A stretch of 44,825 nucleotides of DNA from assembly GCA_015056205.1 (NCBI GenBank), contig SVGS01000026.1, positions 1 through 44,825 of the forward strand, written 5' to 3'. A program made the position numbers and the translations under genes. The notes under the pieces were generated by a model. That model saw only the letters and a program-made list of their open reading frames with translations, was not told the origin of the DNA and searched no databases. This document shows positions 21,714 through 29,736 of the stretch, piece by piece. Numbering within the stretch: position 1 is the stretch's first letter; each line of letters opens with the position of its first letter. Source of the stretch: Clostridiales bacterium (lineage in GTDB: Bacteria > Bacillota > Clostridia > Christensenellales > Aristaeellaceae).

Positions 21714-23996
21714 ATGAATATCAAGGAACTGGTTTCCCAAATGACACTGGAGGAGAAGGCAGGACTCTGTTCGGGGGACGATTTCTGGCATACCAAGGCC
21801 GTGGAGCGGCTCGGGATTCCGCGGACCATGGTCAGCGACGGCCCTCACGGACTGCGGAAACAGGATCAGAAAGCGGACCATCTGGGCGTCAACGACAGCA
21901 TCAAGGCGGTCTGCTTTCCGGCGGCCAGCGCGACGGCGGCTTCCTTTGATCCGGACATGATCCGGGAGATGGGCGAGGCGCTGGGGGACAGCTGCCAGCA
22001 CGAGGAGCTGTGCGTGCTGCTGGGGCCGGCGGTCAACATCAAGAGGTCCCCGCTGTGCGGACGGAATTTCGAGTATTTCTCGGAGGATCCCTACCTGGCC
22101 GGGAAAATGGCCACCGCCATGATTCAGGGCGTGCAGAGCCGGAACGTGGGTACCAGCATCAAGCATTTCGCGGCGAACAACCAGGAACACCGCCGGATGA
22201 GTTCCTCCTCCGACGCGGATGAAAGAACACTCCGGGAAATCTATTTCCCCGCCTTCGAGATGGCGGTGAAGGAAGCGCAGCCCTGGACCGTGATGTGCTC
22301 CTACAACCGGATCAACGGCGTATACGCCTCCGAGAATCCCTGGCTGCTGACGGAAGTACTGCGGAAGGAATGGGGATTCAAGGGATATGTGATGTCCGAC
22401 TGGGGCGCGGTCAGCGACCGGGCGGCAGGCGTGGCGGCCGGCCTGGATCTGGAAATGCCCGCTTCCGGCGGAATCAACGACGCGCTGATCGTGAAGGCCG
22501 TCCGGGAGGGAAAGCTGGATGAGAAGGCCGTGGATCTGGCCTGCGAGCGAATTCTGACCATCGTGTACCGGTACCTGGAAAACGCGAAGCCGGAAACCCC
22601 GTGGGATCTGGAAGCGCAGCATGAGCAGGCCGCGGAGATCGCCGCGGAATGCATGGTTCTGCTGAAGAACGAGGACGGGATCCTGCCGCTGAAGAAAGAA
22701 GAGCCCGTCGCGTTTATCGGCGAGTTTGCCAGGGTTCCCCGCTTCCAGGGCGGCGGAAGCTCCCACATCAACTGCGTCCGGGTGACCGGCGCGCTGGAGG
22801 CGGCGGAAGGCCTGCCGGTGACCTACGCGCGGGGCTATTCCGTCGCGGAGGATGCGGCGACGGAGGAGATGATCGCGGAGGCCGTGGCGGCGGCGAAAAA
22901 GGCGAAAACGGCGGTCGTGTTTGCCGGCCTGCCGGATTCCTACGAATCAGAGGGATATGACAGAACGCATATGCGGATGCCGGAATGCCAGAACCGGCTG
23001 ATCGAAGCGGTGGCGGAGGCTAATCCCAACACCGTGGTGGTCCTGCATAACGGATCCCCTGTGGAAATGCCCTGGATCGGAAAAGTGAAGGCCGTTCTGG
23101 AGGCCTATCTGGGCGGACAGGCGGTCGGCCGGGCCGAGATCCGGGTGCTCTACGGCGAGGTGAATCCCTGCGGCCATCTGCCGGAAACCTTCCCGCTGAA
23201 GCTGGAGGACAATCCCTCCTTCCTGTTCTACGGCGGAGAAGGAAACGTGACCGAATACCGGGAGGGCGTTTTTGTCGGATACCGGTATTACGATAAGAAA
23301 AAGATGGACGTGCTGTTCCCCTTCGGGCACGGCCTGAGCTACACCACCTTCGCGTACAGCGATCTGAAGCTGAGCGCGGAGAGCATGAAGGATACGGACA
23401 GCCTGACCGTGACGGCGAAGGTGACGAACACCGGCAGCGTCCGCGGCAAGGCGGTGGCCCAGCTCTATGCGGGGGCGGCCGGCGGCGACGTGATCCGGCC
23501 GGTACGGGAACTGAAGGGCTTTGCCAAGGTGATGCTGGAGCCCGGCGAGAGCCGGGAAGTCCGCTTCACGCTGGACAAGCGCAGCTTTGCCTACTGGAAT
23601 CAGAAGATTCATGACTGGCATGTGGAGACCGGAGCCTATACGATCGAAATCGGAGCCTCCAGCCGGGATCTGCCGCTGAAGGGAACCGTGCAGATTGAAT
23701 CCACCGTCCGGATTCCGCAGACCTGGACGCTGGACAGCATCTTTATGGATATCATGAAGGATCCCGCCGCCCGGGAGGCCGTTCTCCCGATGCTGGAGCA
23801 GACGGTGAAGACCTTCGGCCCCGGAGAGGGAGAGAACCGGGAGCCGGACGACGATCCGGCGGTGACGGAGGATATGAGCATGGCCATGCTCAATTATATG
23901 CCGCTTCGCGGAGCCTTCAGCTTCCAACAGGAAGCGGGCGCCAGCCGGGAAGAGCTGCTGGCCCTGCTGGAGAAGCTGAACGCCGGGACGCGCTAA
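21714..23996 (+). CDS. GH3 family beta-glucosidase, cytoplasmic, with C-terminal extension
   Basis: A 760-residue glycoside hydrolase of family 3 that releases terminal beta-linked glucose (or xylose) by a retaining mechanism. There is no signal peptide, so it should act on imported oligosaccharides. The N-terminal barrel begins MTLEEKAGLCSGDDFWHTK and has IKHFAANNQE (149-158) and the nucleophile D229 in GYVMSDWGAVSDR. The (alpha/beta)6 sandwich includes FPFGHGLSYTTFAYS (about 535-549), followed by a fibronectin-III-like domain (about 560-655, VTNTGSVRGKAVAQLY). About 95 further residues (IFMDIMKDPAAREAVLPMLE onwards) form a helical tail not usual in the family but seen in some clostridial GH3 enzymes. 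The start has GAGGAAA before the ATG. The last three bases overlap the end of the opposite FeoB-partner gene. Confidence 0.93.
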   Translation: MNIKELVSQMTLEEKAGLCSGDDFWHTKAVERLGIPRTMVSDGPHGLRKQDQKADHLGVNDSIKAVCFPAASATAASFDPDMIREMGEALGDSCQHEELCVLLGPAVNIKRSPLCGRNFEYFSEDPYLAGKMATAMIQGVQSRNVGTSIKHFAANNQEHRRMSSSSDADERTLREIYFPAFEMAVKEAQPWTVMCSYNRINGVYASENPWLLTEVLRKEWGFKGYVMSDWGAVSDRAAGVAAGLDLEMPASGGINDALIVKAVREGKLDEKAVDLACERILTIVYRYLENAKPETPWDLEAQHEQAAEIAAECMVLLKNEDGILPLKKEEPVAFIGEFARVPRFQGGGSSHINCVRVTGALEAAEGLPVTYARGYSVAEDAATEEMIAEAVAAAKKAKTAVVFAGLPDSYESEGYDRTHMRMPECQNRLIEAVAEANPNTVVVLHNGSPVEMPWIGKVKAVLEAYLGGQAVGRAEIRVLYGEVNPCGHLPETFPLKLEDNPSFLFYGGEGNVTEYREGVFVGYRYYDKKKMDVLFPFGHGLSYTTFAYSDLKLSAESMKDTDSLTVTAKVTNTGSVRGKAVAQLYAGAAGGDVIRPVRELKGFAKVMLEPGESREVRFTLDKRSFAYWNQKIHDWHVETGAYTIEIGASSRDLPLKGTVQIESTVRIPQTWTLDSIFMDIMKDPAAREAVLPMLEQTVKTFGPGEGENREPDDDPAVTEDMSMAMLNYMPLRGAFSFQQEAGASREELLALLEKLNAGTR

Positions 23997-24163
23997 CCCG
24001 CGGGAGGGTCATTCCGCTGCTCACAGCAGCGGCATGACCCTCCTCCGCAGGAAGAGCAGGAGGAGCAGGTCCGGCCGGATTTCTTGTTTTTCCTGATCCG
24101 GACGACCGCCAGGACGACGATCACGGCCACCGCGGCCAGAACGATTCCGTCTCCGATACTCAT
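23993..24163 (-). CDS. FeoB-associated Cys-rich membrane protein
   Basis: A 56-residue protein short enough to be overlooked. Residues 5-21 form one membrane helix (DGIVLAAVAVIVVLAVV). A basic stretch RIRKNKKSGR follows, then a Cys-rich tail CSSCSSCGGGSCRCC (33-47) with six cysteines. This is the layout of the small protein found next to FeoB in Bacillota and Bacteroidota, thought to help ferrous iron uptake as a metal-binding or assembly factor (FeoC-like in place). It starts 13 bases after the FeoAB stop with a perfect GGAGGAGG site, so the two are co-translated. Its 3' end overlaps the last bases of the convergent GH3 gene, and a hairpin lies inside its coding end. Confidence 0.88.
   Translation of the reverse strand: MSIGDGIVLAAVAVIVVLAVVRIRKNKKSGRTCSSCSSCGGGSCRCCEQRNDPPAG
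24004..24042 (+). terminator. Long hairpin after the GH3 gene
   Basis: An 18-base-pair stem (24004-24021 with 24025-24042, one mismatch) with a CAC loop, 8 bases after the GH3 stop. No T run follows on either strand, so it may stop transcription only weakly or protect the 3' end of the GH3 mRNA. On the minus strand the same bases code for the tail of the FeoB partner. Confidence 0.5.
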
Positions 24164-24176
24164 CTTTCCTCCTCCT

Positions 24177-26522
24177 TCAGCCCAGCCCCAGGGCCGTTCC
24201 GATCAGGCGGACCAGAACGGCGGCAATCCAGGCGAGGGCACACTGCCAGAAGATCAGCCCGTAGGCCCACTTCCGGCCGAGCTCCCGGCGGACTGAACCG
24301 ATGGCCGCCACGCAGGGGGTATACAGCAGGCTGAACACCAGCATAATGATACCGGTCAGCATTCCCAGATTCGCTACGCCGCCCGGGAAGAGAATCTCCA
24401 GGGTGGAAACGACGTTTTCCTTGGCCATGAAGCCCGTGATCAGGGAGGTGATAATCCGCCAGTCTCCCAGGCCGGCGGGCCGCATCACCGGAACCAGAAG
24501 CCCCGAAATGGAGGCCAGAATGCTGTTCGGAGAGCCCTCCTCGACCAGGTTGTAACGGAAGTCAAAGCTCTTCAGGAACCAGACGACCAGGGTGGCGATC
24601 AGGATAATGGAGAAAGCCCGCTGGAGAAAGTCCTTCGTTTTCTCCCAGAGCAGCTGCAGCACCGAACGGGGACTGGGCAGCCGGTAGTTGGGCAGCTCCA
24701 TGACGAAGGGAGCCGGATCTCCTTTGAAGAGAACCCGCTTAAAAAGAAAGGCGACCAGAACGCCGACCACAATCCCCAGCAGATAGATGCAGGTGATGAT
24801 CAGCCAGCTGTGCCGCGGGAAAAAGGCCGCGACGAAGAAGCCGTAAATCGGCACCTTGGCGGTACAGCTCATGAAGGGGGTCAGCAGGATGGTCATTTTC
24901 CGGTCCCGCTCGCTCGGCAGCGTCCGGGTGGACATGACCGCGGGCACCGTGCAGCCGAAACCGATCAGCAAGGGGACGATACTCCGGCCGGAAAGCCCCA
25001 TCCGGCGCAGAATCTTATCCATAAAGAAGGCGACCCGGGCGATGTAGCCGCTGTCCTCCAGCAGAGAGAGGAAGAAAAACATGGTCACTACGATGGGCAG
25101 AAAGCTGAGTACGCTGCCCACGCCTTCGAAGAGCCCCTGCAGCACCAGGCTCTGAATCGCCGGATTCACATTTCCGGAAACCATCGCGTTTTCCACGACG
25201 CCGGCCAGCGCGTCGATTCCCTGCTGCAGCAGATCCTGCAGGAAGGGGCCGATCAGGAAGAAGGTCAGATAAAAGACCAGGCCCATGATCAGCGCGAAGC
25301 ACGGAATCGCCGTCCATTTGCCGGTCAGCCCCCGGTCGATCCGCTGGCTGCGGAGATATTCACGGCTTGCGTGGGGCTTCGTGACGCAGGCGTCGCACTC
25401 CCGGAGAATATAGGAATACCGCATATCCGCCATGTCGGCGCTGCGGTCCAGCCCCCGCTCCTTTTCCATCTGCAGGACGATATGCTCCAGGGTTTCCAGC
25501 TCATTCTGATCCAGATTCAGCCGGCTGATGATCTGCTCATCGCCCTCGATGGCTTTTCCGGCAGCGAAGCGTACGGGCAGATCCGCGCTTTCCGCATGAT
25601 CCTCGATCAGATGAATGACGGCATGGATGCAGCGGTGCACGGCGCCGCCGTGATCCTCCGGATCGCAGAAATCCTGACGGAGCGGCTTTTCCTGATATTT
25701 CGCGATATGGATGGCATGACGAACCAGTTCGTCGATCCCCTGATTCTTCGCGGCCGAGATGGGAACCACCGGCACCCCCAGGATGGCCTCCATCGCGTTG
25801 ACATCCACGCTGCCGCCGTTCCCGGTCATCTCATCCATCATGTTCAGCGCGATGACCATGGGGATGCCCATTTCCAGCAGCTGCATGGTCAGATACAGGC
25901 TGCGCTCGATGCTGGTGACATCCACAATATTGATGATCGCCTTCGGCTTTTCCGTCAGCACAAAATCCCGGGATACCAGCTCCTCGCTGGAATAGGGAGA
26001 CATCGAATAGATTCCGGGCAGATCCGTGATCCAGGTGTTGCTGTATCCGCGAATCATGCCGTCCTTGCGGTCCACCGTCACGCCGGGGAAATTGCCCACA
26101 TGCTGATTGGCGCCGGTCAGCTGATTGAACAGGGTGGTTTTCCCGCTGTTCTGATTGCCGACGAGCGCGAAGGTCAGTTTCGTTCCTTCCGGAAGAGGAT
26201 CGCCGCTGCCCTTGGGATGAAAACGGCCTTCTTCACCGAGACCCGGATGCTCCGACGCTTTTTTCCGCACTTTCGGATTCCGTTCCGTCTGTCTGGGCGG
26301 GACCGGCGTGATCCGGATCTGTCCGGCGTCGGCCAGGCGCAGCGTCAGCTCATATCCGTGAATGCGCAGCTCCATCGGATCCCCGAGAGGCGCCAGCCGG
26401 GTGACCGTCACCTCGACCCCGGGCAGCATCCCCATATCCAGAAAATGCTGCCGCAAGGCGCCTTCTCCGCCGACGGCGTCGATTCTGGCGGTCTGCCCTG
26501 TTTTCAGTTCATTCAGTGTCAT
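24177..26522 (-). CDS. feoB: Ferrous iron transporter FeoAB fusion (FeoA domain plus FeoB GTPase/permease)
   Basis: A 781-residue membrane protein for Fe2+ uptake. Residues 1-75 are a FeoA SH3-like domain (MTLNELKTGQTARI, then FLDMGMLPGVEVTV), normally a separate gene. A basic linker of about 40 residues follows. The FeoB G-domain has G1 GNQNSGKT (122-129), G3 DLPG (167-170) and G4 NMMD. The membrane part (about 380-781) carries two Gate motifs with conserved Cys, seen as GFGCTVPAVMSTRTL and FMSCTAKVPIYG. The likely start is the ATG at 26522, with GAAAGG 9 bases before; a TTG 17 codons upstream has no ribosome site. The 56-residue Cys-rich partner is co-translated downstream. A consensus promoter lies 67 bases upstream. 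Confidence 0.95.
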   Translation of the reverse strand: MTLNELKTGQTARIDAVGGEGALRQHFLDMGMLPGVEVTVTRLAPLGDPMELRIHGYELTLRLADAGQIRITPVPPRQTERNPKVRKKASEHPGLGEEGRFHPKGSGDPLPEGTKLTFALVGNQNSGKTTLFNQLTGANQHVGNFPGVTVDRKDGMIRGYSNTWITDLPGIYSMSPYSSEELVSRDFVLTEKPKAIINIVDVTSIERSLYLTMQLLEMGIPMVIALNMMDEMTGNGGSVDVNAMEAILGVPVVPISAAKNQGIDELVRHAIHIAKYQEKPLRQDFCDPEDHGGAVHRCIHAVIHLIEDHAESADLPVRFAAGKAIEGDEQIISRLNLDQNELETLEHIVLQMEKERGLDRSADMADMRYSYILRECDACVTKPHASREYLRSQRIDRGLTGKWTAIPCFALIMGLVFYLTFFLIGPFLQDLLQQGIDALAGVVENAMVSGNVNPAIQSLVLQGLFEGVGSVLSFLPIVVTMFFFLSLLEDSGYIARVAFFMDKILRRMGLSGRSIVPLLIGFGCTVPAVMSTRTLPSERDRKMTILLTPFMSCTAKVPIYGFFVAAFFPRHSWLIITCIYLLGIVVGVLVAFLFKRVLFKGDPAPFVMELPNYRLPSPRSVLQLLWEKTKDFLQRAFSIILIATLVVWFLKSFDFRYNLVEEGSPNSILASISGLLVPVMRPAGLGDWRIITSLITGFMAKENVVSTLEILFPGGVANLGMLTGIIMLVFSLLYTPCVAAIGSVRRELGRKWAYGLIFWQCALAWIAAVLVRLIGTALGLG

Positions 26523-26588
26523 CCGATTCATCCTTTCCGGGTCCGTGCGATCCATTCCAAAACTGGAAGACAATTACCAACGCTCCCG

Positions 26589-26617
26589 ATGATACCCGCG
26601 GCTTCTCCGCCTGTCAA
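26589..26617 (-). promoter_or_regulatory. Promoter of the feoAB operon
   Basis: On the minus strand a perfect TTGACA (26617-26612), 17-base spacer, TATCAT (26594-26589). Start is expected near 26582. I see no Fur box over it. Confidence 0.8.
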
Positions 26618-26662
26618 GAGTAAGACGGGAAAAACTTTAAACAAAAAAATATTTCAAGAGTA

Positions 26663-26691
26663 TTGACGCGGGGCGGGAGATCTGGTAGAAT
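26663..26691 (+). promoter_or_regulatory. Promoter of the putative small RNA
   Basis: TTGACG (26663-26668), 17-base spacer, TAGAAT (26686-26691), pointing away from feoAB. The expected start is 26697-26699, directly at the first hairpin of the RNA. Confidence 0.75.
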
Positions 26692-26697
26692 GAAGAT

Positions 26698-26715
26698 GGT
26701 TAGAGAAAACTAACC
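26698..26715. promoter_or_regulatory. Dyad GGTTAG-N6-CTAACC at the small-RNA start site
   Basis: A perfect 6+6-base inverted repeat with AGAAAA between the arms begins at the expected transcription start. The half-site GGTTAG/CTAACC is the one of DtxR/IdeR-type iron regulators, though the classic site has a one-base centre rather than six. It may be a DNA operator, the first RNA hairpin, or both. Confidence 0.4.
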
Positions 26716-26817
26716 GCTGAAGCAGGTATCAATCGGGCCAAGCCATCCCGAATGATATACCAGACCTTTACCTCCAAAAAGCGGAATGCCTTTGCGTACG
26801 GGCATTCCGTTTTGATT
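26698..26817 (+). ncRNA. Putative free-standing small RNA (about 120 nt) beside feoAB
   Basis: A promoter, a run of structured sequence without a reading frame and a strong terminator define a unit of about 120 bases. The RNA would fold into three hairpins: 26698-26715 (GGTTAG arms), 26725-26761 (GGTAT/ATACC outer and CGGG/CCCG inner stem, loop CCAAGCCAT), and the terminator at 26782-26809. Between hairpins two and three an unpaired stretch, 26762-26781, contains TTTACCTCC (26767-26775), which is complementary to a Shine-Dalgarno sequence. That is the usual design of a trans-acting sRNA that blocks translation. I do not recognise an Rfam family. Alternatively it is an attenuating leader of the GH27 gene, but that gene has its own candidate promoter. 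Confidence 0.6.
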
Positions 26818-26819
26818 TT
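26782..26819 (+). terminator. Terminator of the putative small RNA
   Basis: A perfect 9-base-pair stem CGGAATGCC/GGCATTCCG (26782-26790 with 26801-26809) with a 10-base loop, followed by TTTTGATTTT. Confidence 0.88.
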
Positions 26820-26844
26820 CCGCGCAAAAAACGCGGGCGGTCTC

Positions 26845-26873
26845 TTGAGAAAGAGGCAGGCCTGTGATACCAT
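26845..26873 (+). promoter_or_regulatory. Candidate promoter of the GH27 gene
   Basis: TTGAGA (26845-26850), 17 bases, TACCAT (26868-26873), about 80 bases before the GH27 start. The remainder of 26820-26956 shows only short GC-rich inverted repeats and the AGGAAGGGAG ribosome site. Confidence 0.5.
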
Positions 26874-26956
26874 ACTGACCGAACGGAAAAACCGCGGGCG
26901 GCGCGGAACGAAGGAGCCGCCGGCTTACAGAAACCCCGGAGAGGAAGGGAGACAGA

Positions 26957-28270
26957 ATGATGCACAGCGCAGAACAATCCGTGATCCGAAGGGCGCCGAT
27001 GGGATGGAACAGCTGGGACTGCTACGGCGCGGGAGTGACGGAGGACACCGTCCGGAAGAACGCCGAATGGATGGCGGAAAACCTGAAGCCGTACGGCTGG
27101 GAATATATTGTGGTCGATATCCAGTGGTCCGGACCGGATGCCAAAACCCATGACTATATTCCGTTTCAGGAACTAGCCATGGACGAATACGGGCGGCTGA
27201 TTCCCGCCGTCAACCGTTTTCCCTCCGCCGCGGGCGGACAGGGATTCAGGCCGCTCGCCGAATATATCCACTCGCTCGGCCTGAAATTCGGCATCCATAT
27301 CATGCGCGGGATTCCGAGACTCGCGGTGCACCGGAATCTTCCGGTTTACGGAAGCGAGTATACCGCCGCTCAGATCGCGCAGGCCTCCAACATCTGCGAG
27401 TGGAACCCGGACATGTACGGGCTGAATCCGGAGCATCCGGGCAGCAGAGCCTACTACGACAGCATTTTCGCGCTGTACGCCGAATGGGGAGTCGACTTTA
27501 TCAAGCTGGACGATATCTGCCGGGAAATGCCCCGGCAGGCGGGCGAGCTGAAGATGATCAGCGAATCGCTCCGAAGCTGCGGAAGGGAAATGGTGCTGTC
27601 GATCAGCCCCGGCCCCGCGCTGCCTGAATACGCGGGCCTTTACCGGGAGACCAGCAATATGTGGCGGATCACCGACGATTTCTGGGATCGGTGGGAGCTT
27701 TTGTACGATATGTTTGCCCGCGCGGAAAGATGGGCGGGACATACCGGCGCGGGGCACTGGCCGGATGCCGACATGCTTCCGATCGGGCCGATTCTGCAGG
27801 ATTACGATCCGAAAAACCGCACCCGGTTCACCCCGGACGAACAGGTGACCATGATGACCCTGTGGTGCATTTTCCGGTCGCCGCTGATGATCGGAGGAGA
27901 TCTGACCGGATTTGACGAATTCACCCGGTCGCTGGTGACCCGGACGGAGATTCTGGCAATGCATCAGAACGCCCGCCACGCGCACCAGGTCTGGCGGAAA
28001 AAGAATGAGCAGCGGAAGACGGAATACGTGCTCTGGACGGCCGTGAACGCTGCCGGAGGCCAGTATGCCGCCGTGTTCAACCTGTCCGATGATCCGGGGA
28101 ACGGGGAAGCAGCGGAGATCGAGTTCTCCCTGGACGATCTGGAGATCGACGGCGCCGGAGCGAAGATGACGGAGCTTTGGAGCGGCGCCGGCACGGAGGT
28201 CTCCCGCAGGATCACCGTTCAGGTACCGCCGCACGGCGCGAAGGCGTTTCTGCTGGTTCCGGCGACCTGA
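26957..28270 (+). CDS. GH27 family alpha-galactosidase
   Basis: A 437-residue retaining glycosidase, family 27, expected to cleave terminal alpha-galactosyl (or alpha-N-acetylgalactosaminyl) residues. It opens with the family signature APMGWNSWDCYG (13-24) and VDIQWSG. The nucleophile is D185 in DFIKLDDI, and the acid/base is D240 in WRITDDFWDRW. GHWPDADMLPIG and LWCIFRSPLMIGGDL (about 295-309) are also family blocks. No signal peptide is present, so it works in the cytoplasm. A beta-sandwich end domain (about 340-437) completes it. Compared with eukaryotic enzymes the galactose-binding loop sequence is diverged, so related specificities (beta-L-arabinopyranosidase, alpha-GalNAc) are possible. 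It stands alone between the small RNA and an MBL gene. Confidence 0.9.
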   Translation: MMHSAEQSVIRRAPMGWNSWDCYGAGVTEDTVRKNAEWMAENLKPYGWEYIVVDIQWSGPDAKTHDYIPFQELAMDEYGRLIPAVNRFPSAAGGQGFRPLAEYIHSLGLKFGIHIMRGIPRLAVHRNLPVYGSEYTAAQIAQASNICEWNPDMYGLNPEHPGSRAYYDSIFALYAEWGVDFIKLDDICREMPRQAGELKMISESLRSCGREMVLSISPGPALPEYAGLYRETSNMWRITDDFWDRWELLYDMFARAERWAGHTGAGHWPDADMLPIGPILQDYDPKNRTRFTPDEQVTMMTLWCIFRSPLMIGGDLTGFDEFTRSLVTRTEILAMHQNARHAHQVWRKKNEQRKTEYVLWTAVNAAGGQYAAVFNLSDDPGNGEAAEIEFSLDDLEIDGAGAKMTELWSGAGTEVSRRITVQVPPHGAKAFLLVPAT

Positions 28271-28299
28271 AAGAAAAGATGGCCGAAAAATGAAATTCC

Positions 28300-28308
28300 T
28301 GCTATAAT
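28300..28308 (+). promoter_or_regulatory. Extended -10 promoter element
   Basis: TGC directly before a perfect TATAAT (28303-28308) gives an extended -10; the -35 region is weak. A small hairpin (CAGCCT/AGGCTG, 28319-28340) follows in the leader of the MBL gene. Confidence 0.6.
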
Positions 28309-28371
28309 AGCCGGGTATCAGCCTCCGCAGAGCAGGCTGAAATCCAGAATACGGACTTGGAGCAATCTGAT

Positions 28372-29661
28372 TTGAATCGTCTGAAACAGATCCTGACCGT
28401 CATTCTCGCGGGGATGATGATCCTTTCTCCGGCGCTTTCCGCGGGAGAGACCGGGAGCGGCGGCGGAACCCGGATCACCATCCGGCTGCTGCCGGAAACG
28501 ACGGCTGCACCGGAACCGACGGTTACACCGGAACCGACGGGCACGCCGAAACCGACGGAAACGCCGAAACCGACGGGAACGCCGAAACCGACGGAAACCC
28601 CGGAACCGACCGCGACGCCCCGGCCGGTCATCACCGTCCATCCGGCAGTCATCCGGCCGGGCGGCGAAACGACGGCCCCGGCGGAGGAAACAGCCGGAGC
28701 TCCGACCCCGGCGCCTACCGCGACGCCGGCCGCGAGCCCGGAGCCGACGGAAACCCCGGAGCCGACAGAAACCCCGGAACCGACGCCGGTTCCGACCCCC
28801 GTGCCGACGCCCATGACGCCGCCGCCGGCTCCCATGGCTTTTCCGACGGTGATCGACGAGGTAAACGATTCGGAAACCTGGTCCGATTTCCGATTCCCGA
28901 AAGACCGGCCGCTGCTGGAAATCTGGATCGCCAATATCCGGGACGCGGACGCCACCCTGATTCTGTACGAAGGCCAGGCCTGGATGATCGACTGCGCGGA
29001 TCAGAAGATGGCTCTGCGGACGGCGGCGATGCTGCGCAAGCTGGGAATCACCCATATTCAGAAGATGTTCAATTCCCACCCGCATCACGACCACATTCTC
29101 GGACTGAGCAATATTCTGGAGGCCGCCGGGGTGGACGAGCTGCTGCTGTGCTTTCCGGAGGACAGCACGGAGCACATGGAAAAGGTGCTTCCCCTCTGCG
29201 AGGAGCGGCAGATCACCGTATCCCATTACAGCCATGGCGATGAATTCACCATGGGAGACGGGAACGTGAAGCTGATTTTCTGGCAGAACGAGGGATCCGA
29301 TCTGAGCATCAACAACCGGAGCGCCTGCACGAAGATTGTTTACGGGGACCGGTCCATGCTGTTGCTGGCCGATCTCGAATACCGGGGCGAACAGGAGCTG
29401 GAAGACCTGGTCGGGGCGGAGGCGCTGAAGTGCGATCTGTTCAAATATCCGCACCACGGAAAACAGGCGCTGAAGGAATCCTTCTTCCAGGCCATGGACG
29501 CGAGCCTCGCCGTGGTGACCAACCATCAGAAGATTGAAAAAGCCTCGTCCTACCTGGGATACAAGCATTTTCCCACGATTTATACCAACGTGAAGGGGGT
29601 CTACACGCATCTGGCGACGGACGGCCGCCGCTGGCTTTGCGAATATGTCCCGATCCGGTAA
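28372..29661 (+). CDS. Secreted ComEC-type metallo-beta-lactamase fold protein with Pro/Thr-rich stalk
   Basis: A 429-residue exported protein (start at TTG 28372, with GGAG 9 bases before; a TTG at 28357 adds five residues without a ribosome site). Residues 1-24 are a signal peptide (NRLKQILTVILAGMMILSPA). Residues about 45-155 are a low-complexity stalk of TPEPT/TPKPT units in two blocks. Residues about 180-429 are an MBL domain like the C-terminal domain of the DNA-uptake protein ComEC. It has the metal motif SHPHHDHILG (HPHHDH at 236-241), the Asp ligand in LLLADLEYRG, and KYPHHGKQ. It should hydrolyse a phosphodiester outside the cell; nucleic acid is plausible but unproven. No sortase motif is visible. 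A bidirectional terminator follows. Confidence 0.82.
   Translation: MNRLKQILTVILAGMMILSPALSAGETGSGGGTRITIRLLPETTAAPEPTVTPEPTGTPKPTETPKPTGTPKPTETPEPTATPRPVITVHPAVIRPGGETTAPAEETAGAPTPAPTATPAASPEPTETPEPTETPEPTPVPTPVPTPMTPPPAPMAFPTVIDEVNDSETWSDFRFPKDRPLLEIWIANIRDADATLILYEGQAWMIDCADQKMALRTAAMLRKLGITHIQKMFNSHPHHDHILGLSNILEAAGVDELLLCFPEDSTEHMEKVLPLCEERQITVSHYSHGDEFTMGDGNVKLIFWQNEGSDLSINNRSACTKIVYGDRSMLLLADLEYRGEQELEDLVGAEALKCDLFKYPHHGKQALKESFFQAMDASLAVVTNHQKIEKASSYLGYKHFPTIYTNVKGVYTHLATDGRRWLCEYVPIR
28495..28815. repeat. Tandem repeats coding for the Pro/Thr-rich stalk
   Basis: Two blocks (about 28495-28620 and 28735-28815) of degenerate 9- and 18-base units built on CCGGAACCGACGG or CCGAAACCGACGG. 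They encode TPEPT or TPKPT. Such repeats change copy number easily, so stalk length may vary between strains. Confidence 0.8.
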
Positions 29662-29671
29662 AAACGAAGAA

Positions 29672-29700
29672 CCGGCCGCGAATACGGCCGGTTTTCTTTA
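29672..29700. terminator. Bidirectional terminator between the MBL gene and the GH88 operon
   Basis: A 7-base-pair stem CCGGCCG/CGGCCGG with a CGAATA loop. TTTTCTTT follows on the plus strand and, on the minus strand, TTCTTCGTTTTT. It ends both convergent transcripts. Confidence 0.85.
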
Positions 29701-29736
29701 CGCCTGGGCAGGGGAGAGGATTTCGCCGGGGAACGC

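Noticed and set aside
19320..22766. Very long minus-strand open frame opposite tex and GH3
   Set aside because: It is the shadow of GC-rich coding sequence; it is rich in His, Gln, Arg and Gly without domains and lies across two certain genes.
26690..26713. Tiny reading frame MKMVREN at the start of the small RNA
   Set aside because: Its first ATG lies in the -10 box upstream of the transcription start and there is no ribosome site; the frame is chance within the dyad.
28495..28815. Possible CRISPR-like repeats
   Set aside because: The repeats are in-frame codons for TPEPT units, without spacers of constant length and without cas genes.
28302..28955. Minus-strand frame with repeated GSGVSVGSGV units
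   Set aside because: It is the antisense of the Pro/Thr-rich stalk repeats. The plus-strand gene has the signal peptide and MBL domain.
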